From the NCBI RefSeq assembly GCF_000814675.1, contig NZ_JWIG01000001.1, forward strand, positions 694,471 to 758,470: a stretch of DNA of 64,000 nt. The letters are read 5' to 3'. Origin of the DNA: Pseudoalteromonas distincta. Lineage in GTDB: Bacteria > Pseudomonadota > Gammaproteobacteria > Enterobacterales > Alteromonadaceae. Position numbers and translations under genes: made by a program. The notes beneath the pieces are model-generated. The model saw only the letters and a list, made by a program, of their open reading frames with translations. It had not been told where the DNA came from and made no database searches. Shown one piece after another: positions 53,816 through 63,027 of the stretch (positions are counted from its first letter, which is position 1; every line of letters starts with the position of its first letter).

Positions 53816-56800
53816 ATGACAGCAAAAAATATATTTTTGCTTGGTTCTATGGTGTTTTTGTTAAGTGCCTGTGGAGGCTCAGAAGAAAGCCCCACTCAAG
53901 AGGCAATACAATCACCTACGGCTGAAGTAATACCGCCAACGGTGACTAGCTATATTAATTTGGCTGGTGTTATAGCGAGTAATCAAACCAAGAGTACAAA
54001 AGTTTTAGGTGCTGTCACTTCAAGTAGAGGAGTTGTTGGAGCAAGTTTAGCTAATACTCGCGCTAATATTGTTTTTTCACAAACAAACGACACCGTACAA
54101 GGTAATGTTTCTTTTTTGCTTGAAGCTTCGGATACTGATGGCATTGCTGAAGTTAATTTAGTACTCCCTAGCGTTAATAAAAGCATATCACTTTGTTCTT
54201 CTGATTGTGGTGTTGACTACGAAAAGTCAATTATAGGCCTCAGTCCTGCGCTTTATGGCGTAACTCCAGGGGAAATACGCCTTGAAATATGGATAACTGA
54301 CACTTTAAATAATCAAGTACTTGCTGATGCAATCACTTTTAACTGGCAACCATATCAAATTGAAGGTGTTACAGCACAACGAGACGAAGATAATATTAAT
54401 CTTTCGTGGCAGGCCAACCCCGAACTTAATCGTTACAACGTTTATATTGCAACTCAAGCTGGAGTCTCATCTACTAATATTAATGAATTAGAGAATGGGC
54501 AACAATTTTTAAGTATTCAAGATACTGCATTAAGCATTACCGAGTCACTTACAGATAAAAGTTATCAAGTACTTATTACCGGTGTTGATGGCAGTGGTGA
54601 AAGTGGTTTTGCTAATATAATAAACATAGCGCCAATGGGTGGAGAGCTTGCATTTGCACCAGAGGCAAATGCCGATCAGTTTCAGATAAATGAAGATCAA
54701 ACTCTGCAAGGTAACGTACTAACAAACGATACGAATCAATACAGTGGCGATTTACGTGTAAATGCAGATGCATTAATTCTACCGCAGCATGGCACTCTTA
54801 ATATAAATGAAAATGGGGATTTTACTTATATCCCTATTGCAAACTTTAATGGTGAAGATGCCTTTAGCTATCAAGTTGCTAACGAGCTAGGTATGACTGA
54901 CACCGCAGTTGTAGAGATAACCATTTTAGCTGTTAACGACGCTCCTATTGCGCTTGATAATACTTACAGCATTACAAACAATGGAACCTTAGTTGTCCTA
55001 TCGCCAGGCTTACTTATAAACGATAGCGATATAGACTTAGATGACTTAACTGTTGATACAACGCCGGTTAGCGAACCAACAAGAGGACAGTTAACCCTTT
55101 TTGATAATGGTGGCTTTGAATACCAAGGCGAGCAAAATATGCAAGGCCAAGACAGCTTTCAGTATAGAGTTGTTGATGCACAAGGTGCTCAGGCTATTGC
55201 AAATGTAACCATTGTAAGTTCAAACACTAACGTAGCCCCTGTAACAAAAAATGATAGCTATAGTTTAAGCGAAGATGAAACACTTGTGGTTACAGCAGCC
55301 AATGGTGTGCTTAGTAACGATACTGACCCAAATAATGACAGTTTTTCAGTTGATGAAACGTTTATGGTGGCACCCACACATGGTCAACTATTATTAGCAA
55401 CTGACGGCAGCTTTAGTTATGTGCCGGATGCTAATTTTAATGGTGTTGATCAATTTCAATACCAAGCTATAGACTCATTAGGTGCAACCTCTACAGCCAC
55501 AGTAACTTTAGTAATAAACAGCGAACCCGATAACCCTGTTGCACAAAATGATGCCTATCAATTTAGCAAAAATAAACTATTTGAAGTAACAGTACAAAAT
55601 GGCTTATTAATTAACGACTTTAATATTGAGGCTGGCGATTTATCTGTTAATACCACGGCAATTAATGCAACTCAAAATGGCGAACTTACATTAAAAGTTG
55701 ATGGCTCATTTACCTATCAGCCAGACTTAGGTTTTGTTGGTGTAGATAGCTTTACCTATTCAATTTCAAATGAGCAAGGCTTAACTGCAACAGCTCAAGT
55801 AACCTTAAGTGAAAGCGGCGTTAATACTTTTCCACAAGCCAATGACGATCAATATACGTTAGACGAAGACAGCTCTGCATCTTTATTCGATGTGCTAGCT
55901 AACGACACTGATGCAGATGGCGATACAATAAGTATTTCTAATATAGAAAATACTGCTGGTGAAGCGACTATTGTCGCCGGAAAAATACAGTTTACTCCAC
56001 CAGCAAATTTTTCAGGTGAAATAGTACTAACTTACACCATTACTGATGGTTATAGCACTGGTAATGAAGGTATAAACGACAGAACAGCAAGTGTGACGAT
56101 TACTGTTACACCCGTTAATGATGCCCCGACTGCAAATGCTGATTCAGCAACGATGAACGAAGATGCTCCTGCGTTATTAGTTAACGTATTAGCTAACGAC
56201 TCCGACATTGACGGCGATACTCTTGTGATAACAGCAGCTACTGCAGATAGAGGTTCTGCATCTGTTGTTGATAATAAAATCCAATATACGCCTGCTGCTA
56301 ATACAAATGGAACAGCAATTATTAACTACACAATAAGTGATGGTAACGGCGGTACTGCAACTATTAACTTAACAATTACTATTATTCCCGTAAACGATGC
56401 TCCAATAGCAAACGCAGACTCAGCTACAATAGATGAAGATGCAGCGCCAATACTAATAAACGTATTAGCCAATGACTCAGACGTGGATGGCGACAGCCTT
56501 ACCATAAGCGCAGCATCAGCTGATATTGGCTCTGTATCAGTGGTTGGCAATCAAATTCAATATACACCGGCAGCCGACGACAACGGCTTAGCAACAGTTA
56601 CTTATACTGTAAGCGATAGCAACGGCGGCGCCAGTACAGCAACGTTAACTATCACTATTACACCTATAAATGATGCTCCAATAGCAAATGCTGACACGGC
56701 AACTATGGATGAAGATGCAGCGCCAATACTAATAAACGTATTAGCCAATGACTCAGATGAGGATGGCGACAGCCTTACCATAAGCGCAGTCTCAGCTGAT

Positions 56801-59800
56801 ATTGGCTCAGTCTCAGTGGTTGGCAATCAAATTCAATACACACCGGCAGCCGACGACAACGGCTCAGCAACAGTTACTTATACTGTAAGCGATAGCAACG
56901 GCGGTGCCAGTACAACAACGTTAACTATCACTATTACACCTGTAAATGATGCTCCAATAGCAAATGCTGACACGGCAACGATGGATGAAGATGCAGTACC
57001 GCTACTCATTGATGTGTTGATTAATGATATAGACGCTGATAGTGATAGCCTAAGCATAACAGCAGCGTCAGCCGATAGCGGTTCAGTATCCGTTGTTGAT
57101 AACAAACTACAGTACACACCGGCTGCAAATACCAACGGTATTGTTGTTGTCAGTTATACTGTTGATGATGGGAATAACGCTACAGATACTGGTAGTTTGT
57201 CAATTACGATTGCTCCTATTAACGATGCTCCAGTTGCGTCAAACCAAGGTTTTAATATTAGGGAAAACGCAACCGATGGCGACACTATTGGGACTGTTAG
57301 TGCCTCAGACATTGAGAACCAAAATTTAAGTTACACCCTGCTCAGTGGTGCCCCCATATTCGAAATAAATAATGATTCTGGCTTATTAACTGTAAAAGGA
57401 GAAAGCCCGTTTGATTTTGAAACAACTCCTCAGTACATATTGAGCCTAGCTATTACTGATGATGGTACGCCTAACGAAACAACTACTATTAATATAATAA
57501 TTGATATCACTGATGATACGGAGCCTCTAGTTCCTGTTGAAGATGAAACATTTGGTCGCCCTATAACAGGTGAACTTGATCTTTCTGGAGTTTTTTCAAG
57601 CGGTGAATTTAATGACAGTATTGAGCTAAATAATAACCTTTACTTTGTAGGTTTTAGTAATAACAGCGACAAAGATATCGTTATTGCATCGTATACAACG
57701 AGTGGTGTGATAAATACAGCATTTAATGGTGATGGCGTTAAAGTATTAGATTTAGAAAATGATGAACAAGCAACAGCTATCATCTCTGATGGTACAAGCC
57801 TCTTTGTTGCTTACACTAGTTTTGATGGCACAAATACCGAAGCATGTTTGTTGAAAATGAATACCGCTGGCGTATTAAGTAATAACTCTGGAGATAATAA
57901 TTCAGGTATTCACTGTACCGCATTAGCAAGCACCCTCGTGATTAATGACCTTGAATTTAGCGACAATAAAATTCAGGCTGTTGGTAAGTCATTTAATGGT
58001 AACGACAGCGATAGCTTATGGATAAAATACGATATATCTACGCTCGCTTATGAAGCCGGAAGCCCTAAAATTGTCGATGTGAGCGGCGCTAGTAGAGATG
58101 ACGAAGCGTTTGCTATTAAAAACTTTAATAGCTCTGATCTTATGGTTGTTGGCAGTGTCACAAGTGCAACTGGTGATAAAGACGTACTTATTCGTTATTT
58201 AATTTCTGATGGTGAAAACAATGGAAGTTTTAATGGTAGCGCAGCATTATCGCTCGACTTGTCCAAGAATAATAAAGATGACGAACTATTTGCAATTGGC
58301 GGCGCTAAAAACACCGACTTTACAGCTTTTGTAGGTGGTTACATAACTCGTAATAGTGGTGAAAAAGAAGCCGTGGTTTTGGCTATTGATAAAACGGGTA
58401 CTCTTATAACGAGTTTTGGTGATGCAGGTACTGCTATTTACGATATTGATAGTGATAGTGGTAGTGGTGATGGTGGCGCGAGTGTAACCGGCGTAAAATA
58501 TGAGCAAATTAAAAATGGAATTACGTTATCTGGCACTACTGGAGTTTCTGCTAGTGAAAAACTATTTTCTGCCCGTATTTTAATGTCTGATGGTTCACTT
58601 GATAGTACTTATGGTGCATCAGGTATTAATATTATTTCAGGTATCAATGGTAAGCAATTTGCCAAATCGGCAACTATAGATGCGAATGATACAGTATGGG
58701 TATCGGGTGTTATTGACGACTCAACCACTAAACCATTTGTTGCAGCAATTGACGAGCAAGCCACATTATTCAGTAACTTTGCAGACGTTGGTTATCTTGC
58801 TTTTGATACTATAAGCGCAGAATCTGACGATCAATCAATGCACGTTTTACAACTGAGCAATGGCCCTCAGGTCGGTAAGTATATTCTTGCATCAACGGCT
58901 AAATCGAACTCAATTACTAAGTTAGTATTAACACGCTTTACGAGTACGGGTGCTATAGATACTAGCTTTAGCGAAAGTGGTCATAAAGAAATTGCCATAG
59001 ATTTGAGCGTACCTAATATAGCGTTGGTTGAACACAATAGCGGCAGCTTATTTATTGCGGGATCTAAAAGCAAAACTGACGGTGAAGAGGGCTTTATAGC
59101 TAAAGTTGATCAAAATGGTGATTTAGATACCTCATTCGCCAGTGATGGTATTTACTCTACTTCTATTTCAGGTGCTGAAAAGCTTAACTTAACTGATTTA
59201 GCACTACATGATGGCAACGTTGTAGCAGTTGGCTCTGTAGTTATAGCCGATACTCCTAGTTCGTTTATCATGATGCTAGATTCTGACGGTACACTTGACG
59301 ATGACTTTGGTAGCAATGGAAAAATTATAGGAACACCTTTTGAATATTATGAAAGTGTTTTTATCAGTGATGATAGTATTTTTATTGGTGGTAAATCTGT
59401 ATCAGGTGCCAGTTCAGAATTAATAGCATTAAAGCTCGACTCTGACGGTGAGCAAACCTACAAATACATAGGTGAAACAACCATTGATTCCGAGAATAAA
59501 ATGGTAAAAGTATTAGTCGACGAATCAAATAAATTATATTTAATTGCAAACGTTGTAGATACGCCTAATAAAGCTAGTATTACGCGATTACTCGCATCTG
59601 GAGTAATTGATGACAGCTACCCGTTAGACCAATATACATTAGCTTCAACGGGAGATACCGAAGTAAAAAGTGCCGTTTTTGATACCAACAACAATATTGT
59701 TTTAGTTGGTATGGGCAACAATAAAGGCATGTTAGCGCGCATTTTAACTGACGGTACTTTGGATAATACGTTTGGAGCCAGTGGTGCCGGCTTTTATGAA

Positions 59801-59944
59801 GCAAGCCAATGTGTCAGTACACATGTGTTTACTTCAATCATCCTGCAAAATGATACCCAAGTTGTTGTAAGTAGCACCTGTAATGACACTAACTCTAACA
59901 ATGTTAGTATTTCTAAATTCAATTTTGAAGCAGATGGAGCTTAG
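53816..59944 (+). CDS. Giant lipoprotein with cadherin-like repeats and a delta-60-like propeller
   Basis: 2042 residues. Lipobox LLSACGGS with Cys19. Residues ~180-270 resemble a fibronectin type III domain (DNINLSWQANPELNRYNVYI). From ~275 to ~1140 there are nine Ig/cadherin-like units of the NDxxxxxEDxxxxxxVLxNDxD type (for example FDVLANDTDADGD), then one true cadherin-like unit (FNIRENATDGDTIG, FDFETTPQYILSLAI). From ~1185 to the end are repeats of the delta-60 sort (LDTSFASDGIYS, LDDDFGSNGKI, LDNTFGASGAGF), likely a beta-propeller. The calcium-binding DxD-rich loops suit adhesion or matrix binding. It is probably anchored in the outer membrane. No C-terminal type I secretion signal is seen. 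Confidence 0.85.
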   Translation: MTAKNIFLLGSMVFLLSACGGSEESPTQEAIQSPTAEVIPPTVTSYINLAGVIASNQTKSTKVLGAVTSSRGVVGASLANTRANIVFSQTNDTVQGNVSFLLEASDTDGIAEVNLVLPSVNKSISLCSSDCGVDYEKSIIGLSPALYGVTPGEIRLEIWITDTLNNQVLADAITFNWQPYQIEGVTAQRDEDNINLSWQANPELNRYNVYIATQAGVSSTNINELENGQQFLSIQDTALSITESLTDKSYQVLITGVDGSGESGFANIINIAPMGGELAFAPEANADQFQINEDQTLQGNVLTNDTNQYSGDLRVNADALILPQHGTLNINENGDFTYIPIANFNGEDAFSYQVANELGMTDTAVVEITILAVNDAPIALDNTYSITNNGTLVVLSPGLLINDSDIDLDDLTVDTTPVSEPTRGQLTLFDNGGFEYQGEQNMQGQDSFQYRVVDAQGAQAIANVTIVSSNTNVAPVTKNDSYSLSEDETLVVTAANGVLSNDTDPNNDSFSVDETFMVAPTHGQLLLATDGSFSYVPDANFNGVDQFQYQAIDSLGATSTATVTLVINSEPDNPVAQNDAYQFSKNKLFEVTVQNGLLINDFNIEAGDLSVNTTAINATQNGELTLKVDGSFTYQPDLGFVGVDSFTYSISNEQGLTATAQVTLSESGVNTFPQANDDQYTLDEDSSASLFDVLANDTDADGDTISISNIENTAGEATIVAGKIQFTPPANFSGEIVLTYTITDGYSTGNEGINDRTASVTITVTPVNDAPTANADSATMNEDAPALLVNVLANDSDIDGDTLVITAATADRGSASVVDNKIQYTPAANTNGTAIINYTISDGNGGTATINLTITIIPVNDAPIANADSATIDEDAAPILINVLANDSDVDGDSLTISAASADIGSVSVVGNQIQYTPAADDNGLATVTYTVSDSNGGASTATLTITITPINDAPIANADTATMDEDAAPILINVLANDSDEDGDSLTISAVSADIGSVSVVGNQIQYTPAADDNGSATVTYTVSDSNGGASTTTLTITITPVNDAPIANADTATMDEDAVPLLIDVLINDIDADSDSLSITAASADSGSVSVVDNKLQYTPAANTNGIVVVSYTVDDGNNATDTGSLSITIAPINDAPVASNQGFNIRENATDGDTIGTVSASDIENQNLSYTLLSGAPIFEINNDSGLLTVKGESPFDFETTPQYILSLAITDDGTPNETTTINIIIDITDDTEPLVPVEDETFGRPITGELDLSGVFSSGEFNDSIELNNNLYFVGFSNNSDKDIVIASYTTSGVINTAFNGDGVKVLDLENDEQATAIISDGTSLFVAYTSFDGTNTEACLLKMNTAGVLSNNSGDNNSGIHCTALASTLVINDLEFSDNKIQAVGKSFNGNDSDSLWIKYDISTLAYEAGSPKIVDVSGASRDDEAFAIKNFNSSDLMVVGSVTSATGDKDVLIRYLISDGENNGSFNGSAALSLDLSKNNKDDELFAIGGAKNTDFTAFVGGYITRNSGEKEAVVLAIDKTGTLITSFGDAGTAIYDIDSDSGSGDGGASVTGVKYEQIKNGITLSGTTGVSASEKLFSARILMSDGSLDSTYGASGINIISGINGKQFAKSATIDANDTVWVSGVIDDSTTKPFVAAIDEQATLFSNFADVGYLAFDTISAESDDQSMHVLQLSNGPQVGKYILASTAKSNSITKLVLTRFTSTGAIDTSFSESGHKEIAIDLSVPNIALVEHNSGSLFIAGSKSKTDGEEGFIAKVDQNGDLDTSFASDGIYSTSISGAEKLNLTDLALHDGNVVAVGSVVIADTPSSFIMMLDSDGTLDDDFGSNGKIIGTPFEYYESVFISDDSIFIGGKSVSGASSELIALKLDSDGEQTYKYIGETTIDSENKMVKVLVDESNKLYLIANVVDTPNKASITRLLASGVIDDSYPLDQYTLASTGDTEVKSAVFDTNNNIVLVGMGNNKGMLARILTDGTLDNTFGASGAGFYEASQCVSTHVFTSIILQNDTQVVVSSTCNDTNSNNVSISKFNFEADGA
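56123..57226 (+). repeat. Four tandem 276-bp coding repeats in the giant lipoprotein
   Basis: Units start at 56123, 56399, 56675 and 56951, exactly 92 codons apart, each opening GAYGCYCCR (Asn-Asp-Ala-Pro). The second and third units are nearly identical at the DNA level, also at third codon positions, while units further upstream in the gene are diverged. The antisense open frames spaced 276 bp apart here are products of the repeat. Confidence 0.88.
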
Positions 59945-59953
59945 CCTTAAATT

Positions 59954-60787
59954 ATGAAAGTTGAATTTTTTGGTGTTAGAGGCTCGATGCCTTCAGCTGG
60001 AAGTAATACACACATTTTTGGGGGAAATACCTCGTGTGTGTACATTGAACAAAACAACGGTAAAGATCTTATTTTAGACTCTGGTACCGGTATTGTAGAA
60101 CTCGGTGCACGTTTACTAGAAACACAAAGTCCTATCAATATTTTGCTAACGCACAATCATTGGGATCATATTCAAGGGTTTCCTTTTTTTAAGCCTATCT
60201 ACCAGCCCAACCGCAATATAACCATTGTAGCTGGCAACGTTGATGATAAAAAAAGCCAAGATGCCATATTAAAGCAAATGAGTGGTTCGTACTTTCCTGT
60301 GTGTTATCAGGATTTACCTGCCAGCATTACGCTAAATACTGATTTATCGTCTCAAAAGCAGTTTACACTTAACGGTTTTTTGGTTTCGACAGCCCCACTG
60401 AATCACCCTGGTGGCGGTACTGCTTATTGCATTAAAGCAGATGAAAAAAAGATAGCCTACGTTACCGACAATGAGCTAAACCCGCCAGACAAGGTAAACA
60501 CAAGTATTTGCGAATGGAGCAATTTTATTGAAGGCGCCGATTTACTAATTCACGATGCTCAATTTATAGATGCAGACTTGCCTCTAAAGCATGGTTGGGG
60601 TCATAGCACCATAGATCAGGTTGCTGAGCTTGCTATAAAAGCGAGTATTAAAAATGTGATTATTATTAGCCACGATCCATCAAGAACCGATGAACAGTTA
60701 GTCGCTATAGAAAAATATTTACACACGCAGTACGCTCAACAGCTAAAAATAGAATGCGGCCGAGAAGGACGAGTTTTTGATTTTTAG
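59954..60787 (+). CDS. Metallo-beta-lactamase-fold protein
   Basis: 277 residues. KVEFFGVRGSMPSAG opens the protein, LILDSGTGIVELG follows, and LLTHNHWDHIQGFPFFKP is the zinc-binding HxHxDH-like motif (HNHWDH). APLNHPGGGTAYCI, VTDNE and IIISHDPSRTD provide the other ligands. The group is related to tRNase Z and phosphodiesterases such as PhnP, and such genes are often next to cyclase or response-regulator genes. A phosphodiesterase is likely; the substrate is unknown. It lies nine bases after the adhesin-like gene and ~20 before the cyclase. Confidence 0.85.
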   Translation: MKVEFFGVRGSMPSAGSNTHIFGGNTSCVYIEQNNGKDLILDSGTGIVELGARLLETQSPINILLTHNHWDHIQGFPFFKPIYQPNRNITIVAGNVDDKKSQDAILKQMSGSYFPVCYQDLPASITLNTDLSSQKQFTLNGFLVSTAPLNHPGGGTAYCIKADEKKIAYVTDNELNPPDKVNTSICEWSNFIEGADLLIHDAQFIDADLPLKHGWGHSTIDQVAELAIKASIKNVIIISHDPSRTDEQLVAIEKYLHTQYAQQLKIECGREGRVFDF

Positions 60788-60793
60788 TCTATC

Positions 60794-60810
60794 AAGGAGC
60801 GTTACTCATT
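60794..60810 (+). promoter_or_regulatory. Ribosome site AAGGAG with an ATT start
   Basis: AAGGAG at 60794-60799 is followed, eight bases later, by ATT at 60808-60810, which opens the cyclase frame. The last in-frame stop is TGA at 60778-60780, and no ATG, GTG or TTG occurs between it and ATG 61027. Confidence 0.6.
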
Positions 60811-63027
60811 AGCTTCTTAAAACCCATTACCTCAAAGCATTTTTTTATTGGCACTGTTATTACATTATTAATTGCATCAATAGAGTTATTTTCAACTGGG
60901 TCGCTTGCAAAGTTAGTTAACCGTGTAGAAGGTATAATATACGACTCTCGGTTATTACTGACGCTTTCAGAGACGCCTAGGCGCATAGATGAAACCGTTG
61001 TAATAATTGATATCGATGAAAAGAGCATGCAAGAACAAGGACGCTTTCCTTGGAGTCGCTCAAAATTAGCAGACCTTGTTACAAAGCTTAGCGATGCAGG
61101 TGTTATTGTTATTGCATTCGATATATTTTTTTCTGAACAGGAAGAAAACCCTGTTACAAAAATTATGTCTGAAATTCCTGATTTATCAAAAAAGTACACC
61201 ATCCCCTTTGCTGAAATTACTAAACAAGTCGATGCAGACACAAAACTAGCAAGCGCATTATCTAAAAATGATACTGTTCTTGGTTTTTTACTAATTGATG
61301 AACAACTAACTAATCAAAACTTGCCAGCTAAAAACAGTGTTGTATGGGCAAGCGAAGAGCACGCTAATTCACAAATAAACCAGTTTCCTGGTGCTATTGT
61401 AAATATTCCACAGTTACAAAATGCTGCAACGGGCACCGGCTTTATTAATGCACATATTGACGAAGATGGCTTTATACGTAAAGCAGCTCTTATAAATCGA
61501 GTTGGCGATAAGCTTTATCCGTCTTTAGCACTTGAAGTTGCTCGACTTTATACTCTTGCTGAAAACATAGAAACCCGTTCCAATAGGTTAGATGGTATAA
61601 CCTTATTCGAAGGTATAAAGTTTCAAAATAAGTGGATTCAAACTGATGAGTATGGGCAAATATTAATTCCTTACAAAGGGCGTGCGCATAGCTTTCCCTA
61701 TTATTCGGCTACCGATATTTTGACCAAAAAAATTGGTTTAGATGAATTAGAAGGCACAGTAGCCTTTATTGGTACTTCCGCCGTAGGGCTTGCTGATTTA
61801 AGATCAACACCTGTTGGTTTGCAATACCCTGGTGTGGAGGTTCATGCCAATATATTTGAAGGGTTAATGCACCCAGAGCTACTGCCATCTAAACCTAATT
61901 GGTCACAGGGAGCAAGCTTACTAATTATTGCATTGACGGGTTGCGTACTGTCGTTTTTTAGCCACGCTAAGAGCGCACGTTTTATTATTGTTTTGTCTCT
62001 TACAGTCACAAGTGTCGTTATATTTTTAAACGTTTATTTATGGTCAGTACAAAAAATTAGTTTACCTTTATTAATGCCTCTTTTACTCATCATTATATTA
62101 GCCGGTTATTACATCATTGTAGGCTCTATCGCTGAAATGAAACACAGCCGAAAAATAAAATCTATGTTTGACCAATATGTTCCTCCTGAGCGTATAAACC
62201 AAATGATACTGCAAGGTAAAAGTTTATCTCAAAAAAGTGAGCGAAAAAATATGACGGTGTTGTTTGCCGACATACGTAGCTTCACTTCACTATCAGAAAG
62301 TATGTCGCCTCATCAGTTAAGTGAATATTTAAACGAATATCTTACAGCTATTACCAAAATCATATTTGATCATCACGGAACTATTGATAAGTACGTAGGC
62401 GATATGGTGATGGCATTTTGGAATGCCCCACTGAAAGATGAAAACCACGCTCGCCATGGTGTTGAAGCCGCAATGTCTATGATCCACGGGTTAACGAAAA
62501 TAAATCAGTTATTTGCAGAAAACAACCAGCCTGCAATAAAAATAGGTATCGGTTTAAGTACTGGTGACATGAATGTAGGTGATATGGGTTCGGTTTATCG
62601 TAAAGCCTATACAGTTCTTGGTGATACTGTTAATTTAGGTGCTAGAGTAGAAAGCTTGACCAAATTTTATGGCGTAGCTATTCTTGTTACAGAAGAGACA
62701 ATGAAAAAATGCCCTCATATTTCATTTCGTTTAATAGATAAAGTGCAAGTTGTTGGTAAAACAGCTGCTGTACAGTTGTTTGAGCCTATAAACTTTACAG
62801 ATAAGCTCAATGAAGAGCAGTTAAATGAAGTTAAAAAGTCGCAGCAGGCCATGACGCTTTTTTATAATAAAAACTGGCCACAAGCACTTAGCTTATTTAA
62901 AGAACTACACAGTACAACCGTATTTAGCCCCAACATTTATGCCATTTTTATTGAACGTATTAAGGGCTCTGATTTGCAAACACTAGCTAAGGATTGGAAT
63001 GGTGCCTTCAAACATACTCAAAAGTAG
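60808..63027 (+). CDS. CHASE2-domain class III adenylate/guanylate cyclase
   Basis: 739 residues from ATT 60808. The N-terminus has a membrane helix (FFIGTVITLLIASIELF) and then a CHASE2 sensor: YDSRLLLTLSETP, VVIIDIDEKSMQEQGRFPWS, and FIGTSAVGLADLRSTPVG, VEVHANIFEGL. Three membrane helices lie at ~370-440. The cyclase domain begins MTVLFADIRSFTS (metal Asp488), with DKYVGDMVMAFWNAP (Asp532), IGIGLSTGDMNVGDMGS and YTVLGDTVNLGARVES. Both metal aspartates are present, so it should be active, most likely making cAMP. Starting at the first normal codon, ATG 61027, would remove the helix and 73 residues of the sensor, including DIDEKS. Confidence 0.85.
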   Translation: MSFLKPITSKHFFIGTVITLLIASIELFSTGSLAKLVNRVEGIIYDSRLLLTLSETPRRIDETVVIIDIDEKSMQEQGRFPWSRSKLADLVTKLSDAGVIVIAFDIFFSEQEENPVTKIMSEIPDLSKKYTIPFAEITKQVDADTKLASALSKNDTVLGFLLIDEQLTNQNLPAKNSVVWASEEHANSQINQFPGAIVNIPQLQNAATGTGFINAHIDEDGFIRKAALINRVGDKLYPSLALEVARLYTLAENIETRSNRLDGITLFEGIKFQNKWIQTDEYGQILIPYKGRAHSFPYYSATDILTKKIGLDELEGTVAFIGTSAVGLADLRSTPVGLQYPGVEVHANIFEGLMHPELLPSKPNWSQGASLLIIALTGCVLSFFSHAKSARFIIVLSLTVTSVVIFLNVYLWSVQKISLPLLMPLLLIIILAGYYIIVGSIAEMKHSRKIKSMFDQYVPPERINQMILQGKSLSQKSERKNMTVLFADIRSFTSLSESMSPHQLSEYLNEYLTAITKIIFDHHGTIDKYVGDMVMAFWNAPLKDENHARHGVEAAMSMIHGLTKINQLFAENNQPAIKIGIGLSTGDMNVGDMGSVYRKAYTVLGDTVNLGARVESLTKFYGVAILVTEETMKKCPHISFRLIDKVQVVGKTAAVQLFEPINFTDKLNEEQLNEVKKSQQAMTLFYNKNWPQALSLFKELHSTTVFSPNIYAIFIERIKGSDLQTLAKDWNGAFKHTQK

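Noticed and set aside
56326-57135. Three antisense frames in the giant lipoprotein gene
   Set aside because: They are spaced exactly 276 bp apart and mirror the tandem coding repeats, so they are by-products of the sense repeats.
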